64,000 nucleotides of DNA, taken from contig JAZQLQ010000012.1 of NCBI GenBank assembly GCA_045542735.1, positions 25,697 to 89,696 on the forward strand. Direction: 5' to 3'. Under the pieces are notes generated by a model that saw nothing but the letters and a program-made list of their open reading frames with translations, had not been told where the DNA came from and did not search any database. The translations under genes and the position numbers were made by a program. Position 1 is the stretch's first letter, and every line of letters starts with the position of its first letter. Shown one piece after another: positions 41,591 to 49,804 of this stretch. The DNA comes from UBA2882 sp045542735. Its GTDB lineage: Bacteria > Bacillota > Clostridia > Lachnospirales > Lachnospiraceae.

Positions 41591-44152
41591 ATGGCTATTT
41601 TAGAAAAAGTATTCGGTACACATAGTGAAAGAGAGTTAAAGCGTATTTATCCTATAGCGGATAAGATTGAAGCGCTGAGAGACACTATGGTGGCTTTATC
41701 CGATGAAGAATTGAGAGCAAAGACAAAAGAGTTTAAAAAGCGTTTGGAGGACGGAGCGACACTGGATGATTTACTTCCTGAGGCATATGCTGTTGTGCGT
41801 GAAGCCGGCAGACGTGTATTAAATATGGAGCATTATCGTGTACAGTTAATCGGTGGTATTATTCTCCATCAGGGACGTATTGCAGAGATGCGTACCGGTG
41901 AAGGAAAGACTTTGGTATCCACACTTCCTGCATATTTGAATGCATTAGAGGGTAAAGGCGTATGCGTTGTTACCGTTAATGACTATTTGGCAAAGCGTGA
42001 CGCAGAGTGGATGGGTCAGGTACACGAATTCCTTGGTTTAAAGGTTGGTGTTGTATTAAACGGCATGAAAGCTGAGGAGCGTAGGGAAGCCTATAAGTGT
42101 GATATTACCTATGTTACCAACAACGAGCTTGGTTTTGATTATCTGCGTGATAACATGGTTATTTATAAAGAGCAGTTGGTGCTTCGTGATTTGCATTATG
42201 CCATCATCGACGAGGTTGACTCGGTGTTGATTGATGAGGCGCGTACACCGCTGATTATTTCCGGTCAAAGTGGCAAATCTACCCGTATTTATGAGGCTTG
42301 TGATGTATTGGCAAGACAGTTAAAACGTGGTAAGGACTTGGAGTTCCAGTCCAAGATGGATATCATTATGGGTATCGAGCAGGAAGAGACCGGAGACTTT
42401 ATTGTTAATGAGAAAGATAAAAACGTAACTTTAACAGCTGAAGGTGTTATTAAGGTTGAGCGTTTCTTCCATATTACCAACTTGGCTGATCCGGAGAATT
42501 TGGAGATTCAGCACAATATTATCCTGGCACTCCGTGCACATCATTTGATGGCAAGAGATCAGGATTATGTAGTAAAAGATAATCAGGTATTAATTGTTGA
42601 TGAGTTTACGGGACGTATTATGCCCGGCCGCCGTTATTCTGACGGTTTACATCAGGCAATTGAGGCAAAAGAGCATGTAAAGGTAAAACGCGAAAGTAAG
42701 ACTTTGGCCAATATTACCTTCCAGAATTTCTTTAATAAGTTTGAGAAAAAGGCCGGTATGACCGGTACTGCTTTGACAGAAGAAAAAGAGTTCCGTGATA
42801 TTTACGGTATGGACGTTATTGAGATTCCTACCAACAGACCGGTAGCTCGTATTGACTGGCAGGATAGTGTGTATAAGACACGTAGAGAAAAACTTAATGC
42901 TGTGGTACAGGATGTTATGGAGTCCTACAAAAAAGGACAGCCGGTTTTGGTTGGTACTATCAATATTGATGCATCCGAAGAGTTGAGCAAGATGTTAAAT
43001 AAAGTGGGAGTGCCCCACAAGGTATTGAATGCTAAGTTCCATGAGATGGAGGCTGAGATTGTTGCAGATGCCGGTATTCATGGTCATGTAACCATTGCAA
43101 CCAACATGGCAGGCCGTGGTACGGATATTAAGTTGGATGATGAGGCAAAGGCAGCAGGAGGACTTAAGATTATCGGTACAGAGCGTCATGAATCCCGTCG
43201 TATCGACAACCAGCTTCGTGGTCGTTCCGGTCGTCAGGGTGATCCGGGTGAATCCAGATTTTATATTTCGTTGGAAGATGATCTGATGCGTTTGTTCGGT
43301 TCCGATACCATGATCAGCATGTTCAATGCCCTTGGTATTCCCGAAGGCCAGGAAATCGAGCACAAGATGCTTAGTAAGGCTATTGAAAATGCGCAAAAGA
43401 AGATTGAAAGTAATAACTATGGTGTGCGTAAGACCTTGCTTGACTATGACCAGGTTATGAACGAACAGCGTGAAATTATTTATGCAGAGCGTCGTCGCGT
43501 ATTGGACGGCGAGAGCATGCGTGATGTCATTTATAAGATGATTACTGATATCGTAGAAAATTCTGTAAATATGTGTATCGGTGATGATGAAAGCAGTGAA
43601 AGCTGGGATGTGGCAGAGCTTACCAGAGTATTGTGCAGCGTTGTACCGGTCAGACCGATTATGCCACAGATGGTTCAGGGTATGAAGAAGAATGAACTTC
43701 TCCATCAGTTAAAAGAAGAAGCTGTCAGATTATACGAGAGCAAAGAAGCGGAATTCCCCAATTCCGAAGCAATCCGTGAGGTTGAGCGTGTTATCTTATT
43801 AAAGGTAATTGACCGTAAGTGGATGACACATATCGATGATATGGATCAGCTTCGTCAGGGTATTGGTCTGGCTGTTTACGGTGGTCGCGATCCAATCGTA
43901 GAGTACAAGATGAATGCCTATGACATGTTTGATGCCATGACAGAAAATATCAAAGAGGATACAGTCAGATTGTTATTGACTGTCCGCGTAGAGCAGAAGA
44001 TGGAAAGAGAGCAGGTAGCGGAAGTGACCAGTACGAACAAAGATCAGAGTGTACAGGGCCCTACAAAGCGTGAAAGTGAAAAAGTTTATCCCAATGCTCC
44101 TTGCCCCTGCGGTAGTGGTAAAAAATACAAAAACTGCTGCGGAAGAGCGTAG
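41591..44152 (+). CDS. secA: Preprotein translocase ATPase SecA
   Basis: The motor that pushes proteins through SecYEG. The 853-residue length is normal for the family. It carries the first nucleotide-binding fold with Walker A MRTGEGKTL (about residues 99-107) and YAIIDEVDSVLIDEARTPLI (about 202-221), the preprotein cross-linking domain, the second fold with MAGRGTDIKL (about 505-514) and LRGRSGRQGDPG (about 548-559). The helical and wing domains follow. The tail has the zinc motif CPCGSGKKYKNCCG, so SecB or ribosome contact through zinc is retained. ATG 41591 has AAGGAG about 8 bases upstream. prfB follows, as in many Firmicutes. Confidence 0.98.
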   Translation: MAILEKVFGTHSERELKRIYPIADKIEALRDTMVALSDEELRAKTKEFKKRLEDGATLDDLLPEAYAVVREAGRRVLNMEHYRVQLIGGIILHQGRIAEMRTGEGKTLVSTLPAYLNALEGKGVCVVTVNDYLAKRDAEWMGQVHEFLGLKVGVVLNGMKAEERREAYKCDITYVTNNELGFDYLRDNMVIYKEQLVLRDLHYAIIDEVDSVLIDEARTPLIISGQSGKSTRIYEACDVLARQLKRGKDLEFQSKMDIIMGIEQEETGDFIVNEKDKNVTLTAEGVIKVERFFHITNLADPENLEIQHNIILALRAHHLMARDQDYVVKDNQVLIVDEFTGRIMPGRRYSDGLHQAIEAKEHVKVKRESKTLANITFQNFFNKFEKKAGMTGTALTEEKEFRDIYGMDVIEIPTNRPVARIDWQDSVYKTRREKLNAVVQDVMESYKKGQPVLVGTINIDASEELSKMLNKVGVPHKVLNAKFHEMEAEIVADAGIHGHVTIATNMAGRGTDIKLDDEAKAAGGLKIIGTERHESRRIDNQLRGRSGRQGDPGESRFYISLEDDLMRLFGSDTMISMFNALGIPEGQEIEHKMLSKAIENAQKKIESNNYGVRKTLLDYDQVMNEQREIIYAERRRVLDGESMRDVIYKMITDIVENSVNMCIGDDESSESWDVAELTRVLCSVVPVRPIMPQMVQGMKKNELLHQLKEEAVRLYESKEAEFPNSEAIREVERVILLKVIDRKWMTHIDDMDQLRQGIGLAVYGGRDPIVEYKMNAYDMFDAMTENIKEDTVRLLLTVRVEQKMEREQVAEVTSTNKDQSVQGPTKRESEKVYPNAPCPCGSGKKYKNCCGRA

Positions 44153-44232
44153 AGGCTTAGAATCGGGCAGACGATGAAGAAAATTTTGTAATTTTCTATA
44201 TTATTTGATGAAGAATAAGGTGGTGACGCAAC

Positions 44233-45349
44233 GTGGTCGAATTAGATCAGATGAAGCAGGAGCTTCAGACATATGAGACACCATTGGCGGAAGTAAGGGA
44301 TTCACTTTGACTTAGCCAATAAGTCAAAACGGATCGAAGAACTGGAACGCTTGATGGAAATGCCGGATTTCTGGAATGATGCAGAAAGGGCGCAAAAGCA
44401 GACGAAAGAATGTAAAGGGTTAAAGGATGATGTAGAAACCTACGAGACCTTAAAGACCCAATATGAAGATATTGAAGTCCTGATTGAAATGGGTTATGAG
44501 GAAAATGATCCCGATATGGTTGTAGAGATACGACAGGAGTTGGATAGTTTTATTTCCGGTCTGGAAACCATTCGTATTAAGACCTTGTTGTCCGATGAAT
44601 ATGACGGATATAACGCTATTTTAAAACTCAATGCGGGAGCCGGTGGTACGGAAAGTTGCGACTGGGCATCTATGCTTTATCGTATGTATACCCGATGGGC
44701 AGAAAAGAAGGGCTTCCAACTGGAAGTGTTGGATTATCTGGACGGTGATGAAGCCGGTATTAAGTCTGTGACCTTCCAGGTGAATGGTCCCAATGCTTAT
44801 GGTTATTTGAAGTCAGAGAAGGGTGTGCACCGTTTGGTGCGTATTTCTCCCTTTAATGCACAGGGAAAGAGACAGACCTCCTTCGTATCCTTGGATGTTA
44901 TGCCGGATATTGAAGATGATATTGATATCGAGATTAATGATGATGATTTGCGTATTGATACCTATCGAAGCTCCGGTGCGGGCGGACAGCATATCAATAA
45001 GACATCTTCAGCAATCCGTATTACACACTTGCCTACAGGTATTGTAGTACAATGCCAGAATGAGCGTAGCCAATTCCAAAACAAGGATAAGGCGATGCAA
45101 ATGTTGAAAGCTAAGTTGTATATGCTTCAGAAAGAAGCCAATGCAGAAAAGCTTTCCGATATTCGTGGTGAAGTGACAGCTATTGGTTGGGGCAATCAGA
45201 TCCGTTCCTATGTTATGCAGCCGTATACTATGGTAAAAGACTTGCGTACCAACGCAGAGACAGGCAATGTAGATGCGGTAATGGACGGAGCCATTGATTT
45301 GTTTATCAATGAATATTTAAAGTGGAATGCCACAAAAGATAATGAATAA
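44233..45349 (+). CDS. prfB: Peptide chain release factor 2 (programmed +1 frameshift)
   Basis: Ends translation at UGA and UAA. The full product is 371 residues: 25 codons from GTG 44233, a +1 shift at CTT-TGA-C (44305-44311), then 346 codons in the second frame from GAC 44309. The GGQ peptidyl-hydrolysis motif lies in SSGAGGQHINKTSS (about residues 242-255). The anticodon-like recognition segment lies upstream in the usual place. A ribosome-site-like AGGGA (44296-44300) precedes the shift site. GTG 44233 has AAGGTGG upstream. Its stop codon lies at the edge of a 371-bp palindrome. Confidence 0.95.
44296..44311 (+). promoter_or_regulatory. RF2 programmed frameshift site
   Basis: AGGGA, four bases, then CTT TGA C: the classic autoregulatory signal. 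When RF2 is scarce, ribosomes pause at the UGA, slip +1 on CUU-U and make full-length factor. The zero-frame stop is TGA 44308-44310. Confidence 0.95.
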
Positions 45350-45718
45350 ATACAAGAGCCATCTGTTTGTGTAGCGGATGTGCTCTTTTTATTTTGAGAA
45401 AAACTTAATGTGTCTGAATTTCACATCTATAAAACGATGTAAACATTCTCTTTTCTGCTCGGACAATCCTTTTTGTGTTTTTCTAAGAGCGTTATCGACT
45501 TCTCTTTAATACCGCCCCTATTTTTGCTAACCTCACATTCGTTCGGACAAAAGCAAAAATAACGGGGCTGTACAGAATAACGCTCTAAGAAAAACATCAA
45601 AAAAGCTAGAAATCGCAGAAAAGAGAATTTTCATCGTTTTAAGATTGTGAAATAAGTTTTAAGTTTGGAAAAATAAAAAAGAGCACATCCGCAGTATAAA
45701 CAGATGGCTCTTGTATTT
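45348..45718. repeat. 371-bp imperfect palindrome filling a convergent gap
   Basis: Arms of about 183 bases run inward from the two stop codons. The outer 21 bases match perfectly (45348-45368 with 45698-45718). Further matching blocks are 45374-45390 with 45676-45692 (17 of 17), 45445-45458 with 45615-45628 (14 of 14), 45477-45495 with 45577-45595 (18 of 19) and GCCCC-TTTTTGCT near the centre. The apex is about 45530-45550. Each end also folds into its own terminator-like hairpin with a T run. There is no credible gene in it. Confidence 0.85.
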
Positions 45719-46472
45719 AGTTTATGATGTTTTCTGTGAATTCCACATTTTCTTCTGGTGTTACCGGCTCAGTGGTAAGCGCAATATAAAACTCTGTCAA
45801 AGTCATGCGCATGTAAGGTGCAACCCAAAAGATTGCAAATCCGAAGGTTAAAAGGACCAAGATGCCCATACCAATGAAACTCATATAGAGAAATAATAGA
45901 TTTTTGCGTTTGCCTTGTATCAAATCCTTACTTTTAGCAAGTAGTTCTTTGGAAGTTAATTCCGGATGGTCAATGATTAGGAAAAAGACCATTCCATAAT
46001 CCAGTTCTACTTTGGCACACATAACGGCAGAAAAGATACCACAAATAACCAGAAAAATCATAGAAGCTGTTTCGGGTTGGATGGAATACAATACTGCGGC
46101 AAATCCAAAGGGAATGGCGTATGCAAATTCCTGAATAAAAATCCGGAAGTATGTGACGATAATGTTGTCGGCATGTCCTCTGAATCCGTACCAGATATCG
46201 GAGATAGCAGGATATTGTTCGTTTCTTGCCATGTGCAAGCTGAGCTTATTTTGACCGACTACAAAAATAGCCATGATGGCTGACAATATAATGGAAATGC
46301 CCATGTTGATAAGTTGTCCGGTATCGGATTGTGTGTCACCCATAAGAGATGCAATCATGGTGATGGTACTGATGACCATATCCGCAATCATATAAGCAAT
46401 CATGGGAAAAGCATATTTACCGGTCAGATGGCCACGGGCATTTGCTTTTAACTGTGATGATTTAAGTTCCAT
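45717..46472 (-). CDS. DUF975 family membrane protein
   Basis: A 251-residue membrane protein with about six hydrophobic segments, of the DUF975 type common in Firmicutes. It begins with the family's basic N-terminus, ELKSSQLKANARGHLTGKY, and has SDIWYGF around residue 90. It also carries the conserved block KSKDLIQGKRKNLLFLYMSFIGMGIL (about 177-202). The role of the family is unknown. ATG 46472 follows GAAAGG; a TTG at 46493 is less likely. It follows the HExxH gene by 14 bases, and its stop lies in the large palindrome. Confidence 0.8.
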   Translation of the reverse strand: MELKSSQLKANARGHLTGKYAFPMIAYMIADMVISTITMIASLMGDTQSDTGQLINMGISIILSAIMAIFVVGQNKLSLHMARNEQYPAISDIWYGFRGHADNIIVTYFRIFIQEFAYAIPFGFAAVLYSIQPETASMIFLVICGIFSAVMCAKVELDYGMVFFLIIDHPELTSKELLAKSKDLIQGKRKNLLFLYMSFIGMGILVLLTFGFAIFWVAPYMRMTLTEFYIALTTEPVTPEENVEFTENIIN

Positions 46473-46486
46473 ATAAACCTTTCTGA

Positions 46487-46939
46487 CTAACAAGCGGCGT
46501 CTACATTCATGCCTTTATATTTGGAGCCGTCTTGTGTTTTGAGATCCTTTTGATAAGGATTTTCTTCGTTATAATATTTAATCTGTGTATGTGTAGTTCC
46601 GCCGGATACATAGGAACGACCGCATTCGGGGCATACCGATGTGTGGATGGATACACTTGCCTGTAATACTTTGCCATTGTTTTGTGCAGCCTTGCTGTAA
46701 GCATTGGTCACATGCTCCTGCTCATGACTGCGGACAGCAGCAGGGGCACTTTCCGGCGATATATGGGCAGGTGACTTAAAGGATACCATCTCATCAGACC
46801 CATCCTGATATTTACGATTTTTACAAGTCTCGCATTCTTCCGGAGAGGAAGGCATGCCGGGCTTCTTCTCTTCGGAATCTCCGGGATACAACATCATGCT
46901 TCGGTCATATGGATTAAAACCTTGAATGGATAAATTCAT
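46487..46939 (-). CDS. Putative metallopeptidase-like protein (SprA-related, HExxH)
   Basis: A 150-residue soluble protein with HEQEH in RSHEQEHVTNA (about residues 70-80), an HExxH zinc-protease motif, and two CxxC pairs: CETC (about 36-39) and CPEC (about 102-105). The region SPAHISPESAPAAVRSHEQEHV resembles the SprA-related putative metalloprotease family (CJM1_0395 type), whose activity is not established. AGGAGG precedes ATG 46939. It lies between a small membrane protein and the DUF975 protein, all co-directional. The cysteines may bind a structural metal. Confidence 0.65.
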   Translation of the reverse strand: MNLSIQGFNPYDRSMMLYPGDSEEKKPGMPSSPEECETCKNRKYQDGSDEMVSFKSPAHISPESAPAAVRSHEQEHVTNAYSKAAQNNGKVLQASVSIHTSVCPECGRSYVSGGTTHTQIKYYNEENPYQKDLKTQDGSKYKGMNVDAAC

Positions 46940-46950
46940 GAGAACACCTC

Positions 46951-47370
46951 CTATTGGAAAAGTTCATTAATCTTGGCTACATCTTCTTCAAGTGAATTGC
47001 CTGTGATTGCTTCATATTCTTCCTCGAAAGAATGTCCTGTCATAGCTTCGTATTCATCATAAGTTTCCTGTCGCATCTGAGGATCGCTGACAAATGTATA
47101 GACAGAGAATCCGGTGATAAATGTGGAAAATACCAGTGAACAAACGGAAATCACAATGGCAATAATGCCGATGATATGCATTTTTAATGATTTACCCTTG
47201 GATAATACGGCAAACAAAATTGACATTCCGCCAAAAAACATGCTGCCAAAAATAATGCATGAGCCGCAAGTACAGGCAAACAATGCACAGAGCATGGATG
47301 CGGATAGAAAAGCGGATTGGCTCATTTTTGCCGGATCGTAAGGCAAGGGTTGGTTTGGATTGTAGTCCAT
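46951..47370 (-). CDS. Small membrane protein with a repeated C-terminal segment
   Basis: A 139-residue protein with a proline-rich start (NPNQPLPYDP), two to three membrane helices (about residues 20-58 and 66-90) and an acidic tail. The tail has two 12-13 residue repeats, EYEAMTGHSFEEE and EYEAITGNSLEED (about 107-131). No enzymatic motif is seen. TGGAGG precedes ATG 47370. It is the first of three co-directional genes (46.0-47.4 kb). Function unknown. Confidence 0.65.
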   Translation of the reverse strand: MDYNPNQPLPYDPAKMSQSAFLSASMLCALFACTCGSCIIFGSMFFGGMSILFAVLSKGKSLKMHIIGIIAIVISVCSLVFSTFITGFSVYTFVSDPQMRQETYDEYEAMTGHSFEEEYEAITGNSLEEDVAKINELFQ

Positions 47371-47414
47371 AACATAGCCTCCATAGTTAATTATATTTTA
47401 GCACGAATTCTACA

Positions 47415-47443
47415 TTGAATAAACCCTTATTTTCTAATATAAT
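47415..47443 (+). promoter_or_regulatory. Cellulase gene promoter
   Basis: TTGAAT (47415-47420), a 17-base spacer and a perfect TATAAT (47438-47443), 54 bases before the start codon. Confidence 0.7.
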
Positions 47444-47496
47444 GGTAAAATAGATAAACAATTTATGAAATTTTATCGAGGAGGAAGAAAGGGCAT

Positions 47497-49770
47497 ATGA
47501 CAAAGAAAATTTTATCCTTACTGTTGTGTGTTTCCATGTGTGCAAGCTTAATTGCATGCGGCGCAAAGGAAGAAGAGACAGTAACAGAACCTCAGGAAGA
47601 GGTAGTAGAAGAGGCACCGGAAGAGGAACCGGTGGAAGAAGTAGTGGAAGAACCGGCGGAGGAAGAGCCTGCGGAGCAGGAATCCCTCATGGGCTTTAAC
47701 ATGATTGACAATGGTGACTTTGCAGAAGGCGTTGGCGCATGGACCATTTATTTTGAAGGTGGTAGTGGTGCTTTGGATGTTAATGCAGACGGACAGCTTG
47801 AAATGAAAGTGACCAAGCTTGGCACCAAAGAGCATAGTGTACAGATTTATTATGACGGATTCGGTTTGGAGCAGGGTTGTGTATACGAGATGTCTTTTGA
47901 CGCAGCAGCAACCATTGAACGTGAAGTACAGTACCGTATCCAGATTAATGGTGGTGACTATCACCCTTATTCCAGTGAGACCTTGGTTTTGACACCTGAG
48001 ATGCAGCACTTTACTATCCAGTTTACCATGGAAGAAGCCAGCGACCCTGCACCCAGATTGTGCTTTAATATGGGCTTATACGGAAATACAGCAGCAGATA
48101 TTGCAGAGCATAGCTTCTTAGTGGACAATTTAGAGTTGTACTGTATTGATGAGAGCAATCGTGCAGGTGGAGCTGCAGGTGCAGATCTTCCCAACGTCCA
48201 GATTAATCAGATCGGATATCAGACTGATGACAACAAAGTAGCAGTATTCCGTGGAGATGCTATCGGTAGCGACTTTACTGTTGTTGATGCAGCAAGCGGT
48301 GATGTGGTATATGAAGGCAAGATGGACGCTGCAAAGGACAACAGCTATACCGGAGAGAAAGAGGCAACCGGTGATTTCAGTGCATGTAAAGATGCAGGTA
48401 CATACAAAGTGATTGGTGCCAATGATGAAGAATCCTATGAATTTACCATTGGAGAAGATGTGTACGCAGATGCATTTAATGATACAGTTAAGATGCTCTA
48501 TATGCAGCGTTGTGGTGTGGAGCTGACCAAGGATTATGCAGGTGATTTTGCACATCCTGTTTGTCATGATACAGATGCAACTGTATACGGCACAAGCACC
48601 AAGATGGATGTGTCCGGTGGTTGGCATGATGCAGGTGACTATGGCAGATACGTGGTTTCCGGAGCAAAAGCAGTGGCTGATATTATGTTGGCATATGAGG
48701 CAAATCCCGATGCTTTCAGTGATGAAGTGGGTATTCCCGAAAGCGGAAACGGTACACCTGACATTTTGGATGAAGCTAAGTTTGAATTGGAGTGGATGAT
48801 GAAGATGCAGGATCCTGCAACCGGTGGTGTATATCACAAGGTGACTTGTACCAACTTCCCCGGCGTTGTGATGCCTGAGGGTGAAACAGAGGAATTATTT
48901 ATTTCTCCGATTTCTAATACTGCAACCGGTGACTTTGCGGCAGTTATGGCAATGGCAGCAAGAGTATATGCAGATGTAGACAGTGCTTATGCAGATCAAT
49001 GTCTGGCAGTAGCAGAAAAAGCAGTTGCATATTTAGAAAGCAATACAAACAATAACGGTGGTTTCAAGAACCCTACAGAGATCGTAACCGGTGAATATCC
49101 GGATGCAGATGATACCGATGAGAGATTCTGGGCATATGCAGAATTGTTTAAGACAACCGGTGACAAAGCATATGAAAAGAAAGTGACTGCATTCGCTACC
49201 ATTCCTGAAGGACTTGGCTGGGAAAAAGTGGGTTATTATGGAACTTATGCATATTTGACAGCAGATTATACAGATAAGAACTTTGCAAAGAAAGTAACAG
49301 AGGCAATGGAAAATGGTTGCAAGACCATAGTTGCAAATGCCGAAGCTGATGCATATCAGTGTTCCATGACAGAGTTCCCTTGGGGAAGTAATATGAGTGT
49401 GGCAAACAATGGTATGTTGCTTTTGATGATGGACGAAATTAACGGAAACAATACCTATAGTGATATTGCAAAAGGACAGATGCACTATTTGTTTGGTAAC
49501 AATACCAACTCTTATTGCTTCCTGACAGGCTATGGTACTTTATCACCTCAGGGAACACATCATAGACCTTCCCAGTTCTTGAAACAGACCATGCCCGGTA
49601 TGTTAATCGGTGGTCCCAACAGCAATCTGGAAGATCCTTATGCACAGGCAGTATTGAAAGGTGTGGCACCGGCAAAATGTTATGTGGATAATGAGCAGAG
49701 CTATTCCTGTAATGAGATTACGGTTTACTGGAACTCTCCGTTGATTTATCTGATGTCTGAATATGAATAG
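47497..49770 (+). CDS. Lipid-anchored GH9 cellulase with CBM4/9-like module
   Basis: A 757-residue surface glycoside hydrolase that should cut cellulose or related beta-1,4-glucans. The signal peptide ends in SLIACG (lipobox cysteine about residue 21). An acidic Glu/Val/Pro spacer follows (about 25-65), then a CBM4/9-like carbohydrate-binding module (about 68-222) and an Ig-like CelD_N module (about 230-320). The GH9 barrel (about 325-757) has the catalytic aspartates in GGWHDAGDYGRY (about 374-385), HHRPSQ near 688 and the acid glutamate in NEITVYWNSPL near 740. A lipid anchor is less usual than dockerin or free secretion and suggests cell-bound action. Confidence 0.93.
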   Translation: MTKKILSLLLCVSMCASLIACGAKEEETVTEPQEEVVEEAPEEEPVEEVVEEPAEEEPAEQESLMGFNMIDNGDFAEGVGAWTIYFEGGSGALDVNADGQLEMKVTKLGTKEHSVQIYYDGFGLEQGCVYEMSFDAAATIEREVQYRIQINGGDYHPYSSETLVLTPEMQHFTIQFTMEEASDPAPRLCFNMGLYGNTAADIAEHSFLVDNLELYCIDESNRAGGAAGADLPNVQINQIGYQTDDNKVAVFRGDAIGSDFTVVDAASGDVVYEGKMDAAKDNSYTGEKEATGDFSACKDAGTYKVIGANDEESYEFTIGEDVYADAFNDTVKMLYMQRCGVELTKDYAGDFAHPVCHDTDATVYGTSTKMDVSGGWHDAGDYGRYVVSGAKAVADIMLAYEANPDAFSDEVGIPESGNGTPDILDEAKFELEWMMKMQDPATGGVYHKVTCTNFPGVVMPEGETEELFISPISNTATGDFAAVMAMAARVYADVDSAYADQCLAVAEKAVAYLESNTNNNGGFKNPTEIVTGEYPDADDTDERFWAYAELFKTTGDKAYEKKVTAFATIPEGLGWEKVGYYGTYAYLTADYTDKNFAKKVTEAMENGCKTIVANAEADAYQCSMTEFPWGSNMSVANNGMLLLMMDEINGNNTYSDIAKGQMHYLFGNNTNSYCFLTGYGTLSPQGTHHRPSQFLKQTMPGMLIGGPNSNLEDPYAQAVLKGVAPAKCYVDNEQSYSCNEITVYWNSPLIYLMSEYE

Positions 49771-49804
49771 AAGATGTCACAACAAAAAATTAGGCAGGTA
49801 AGAA

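Noticed and set aside
42995..43705. 236-codon minus-strand frame inside secA
   Set aside because: A shadow of secA codon use, opposite a fully conserved gene.
44351..45349. prfB starting at the internal ATG
   Set aside because: It would drop the conserved N-terminal part. The GTG start at 44233 with the CTTTGAC shift gives a full-length factor.
48130..48837. 235-codon minus-strand frame inside the cellulase gene
   Set aside because: Antisense shadow; Cys/His/Ile-rich translation typical of reverse frames of such genes.
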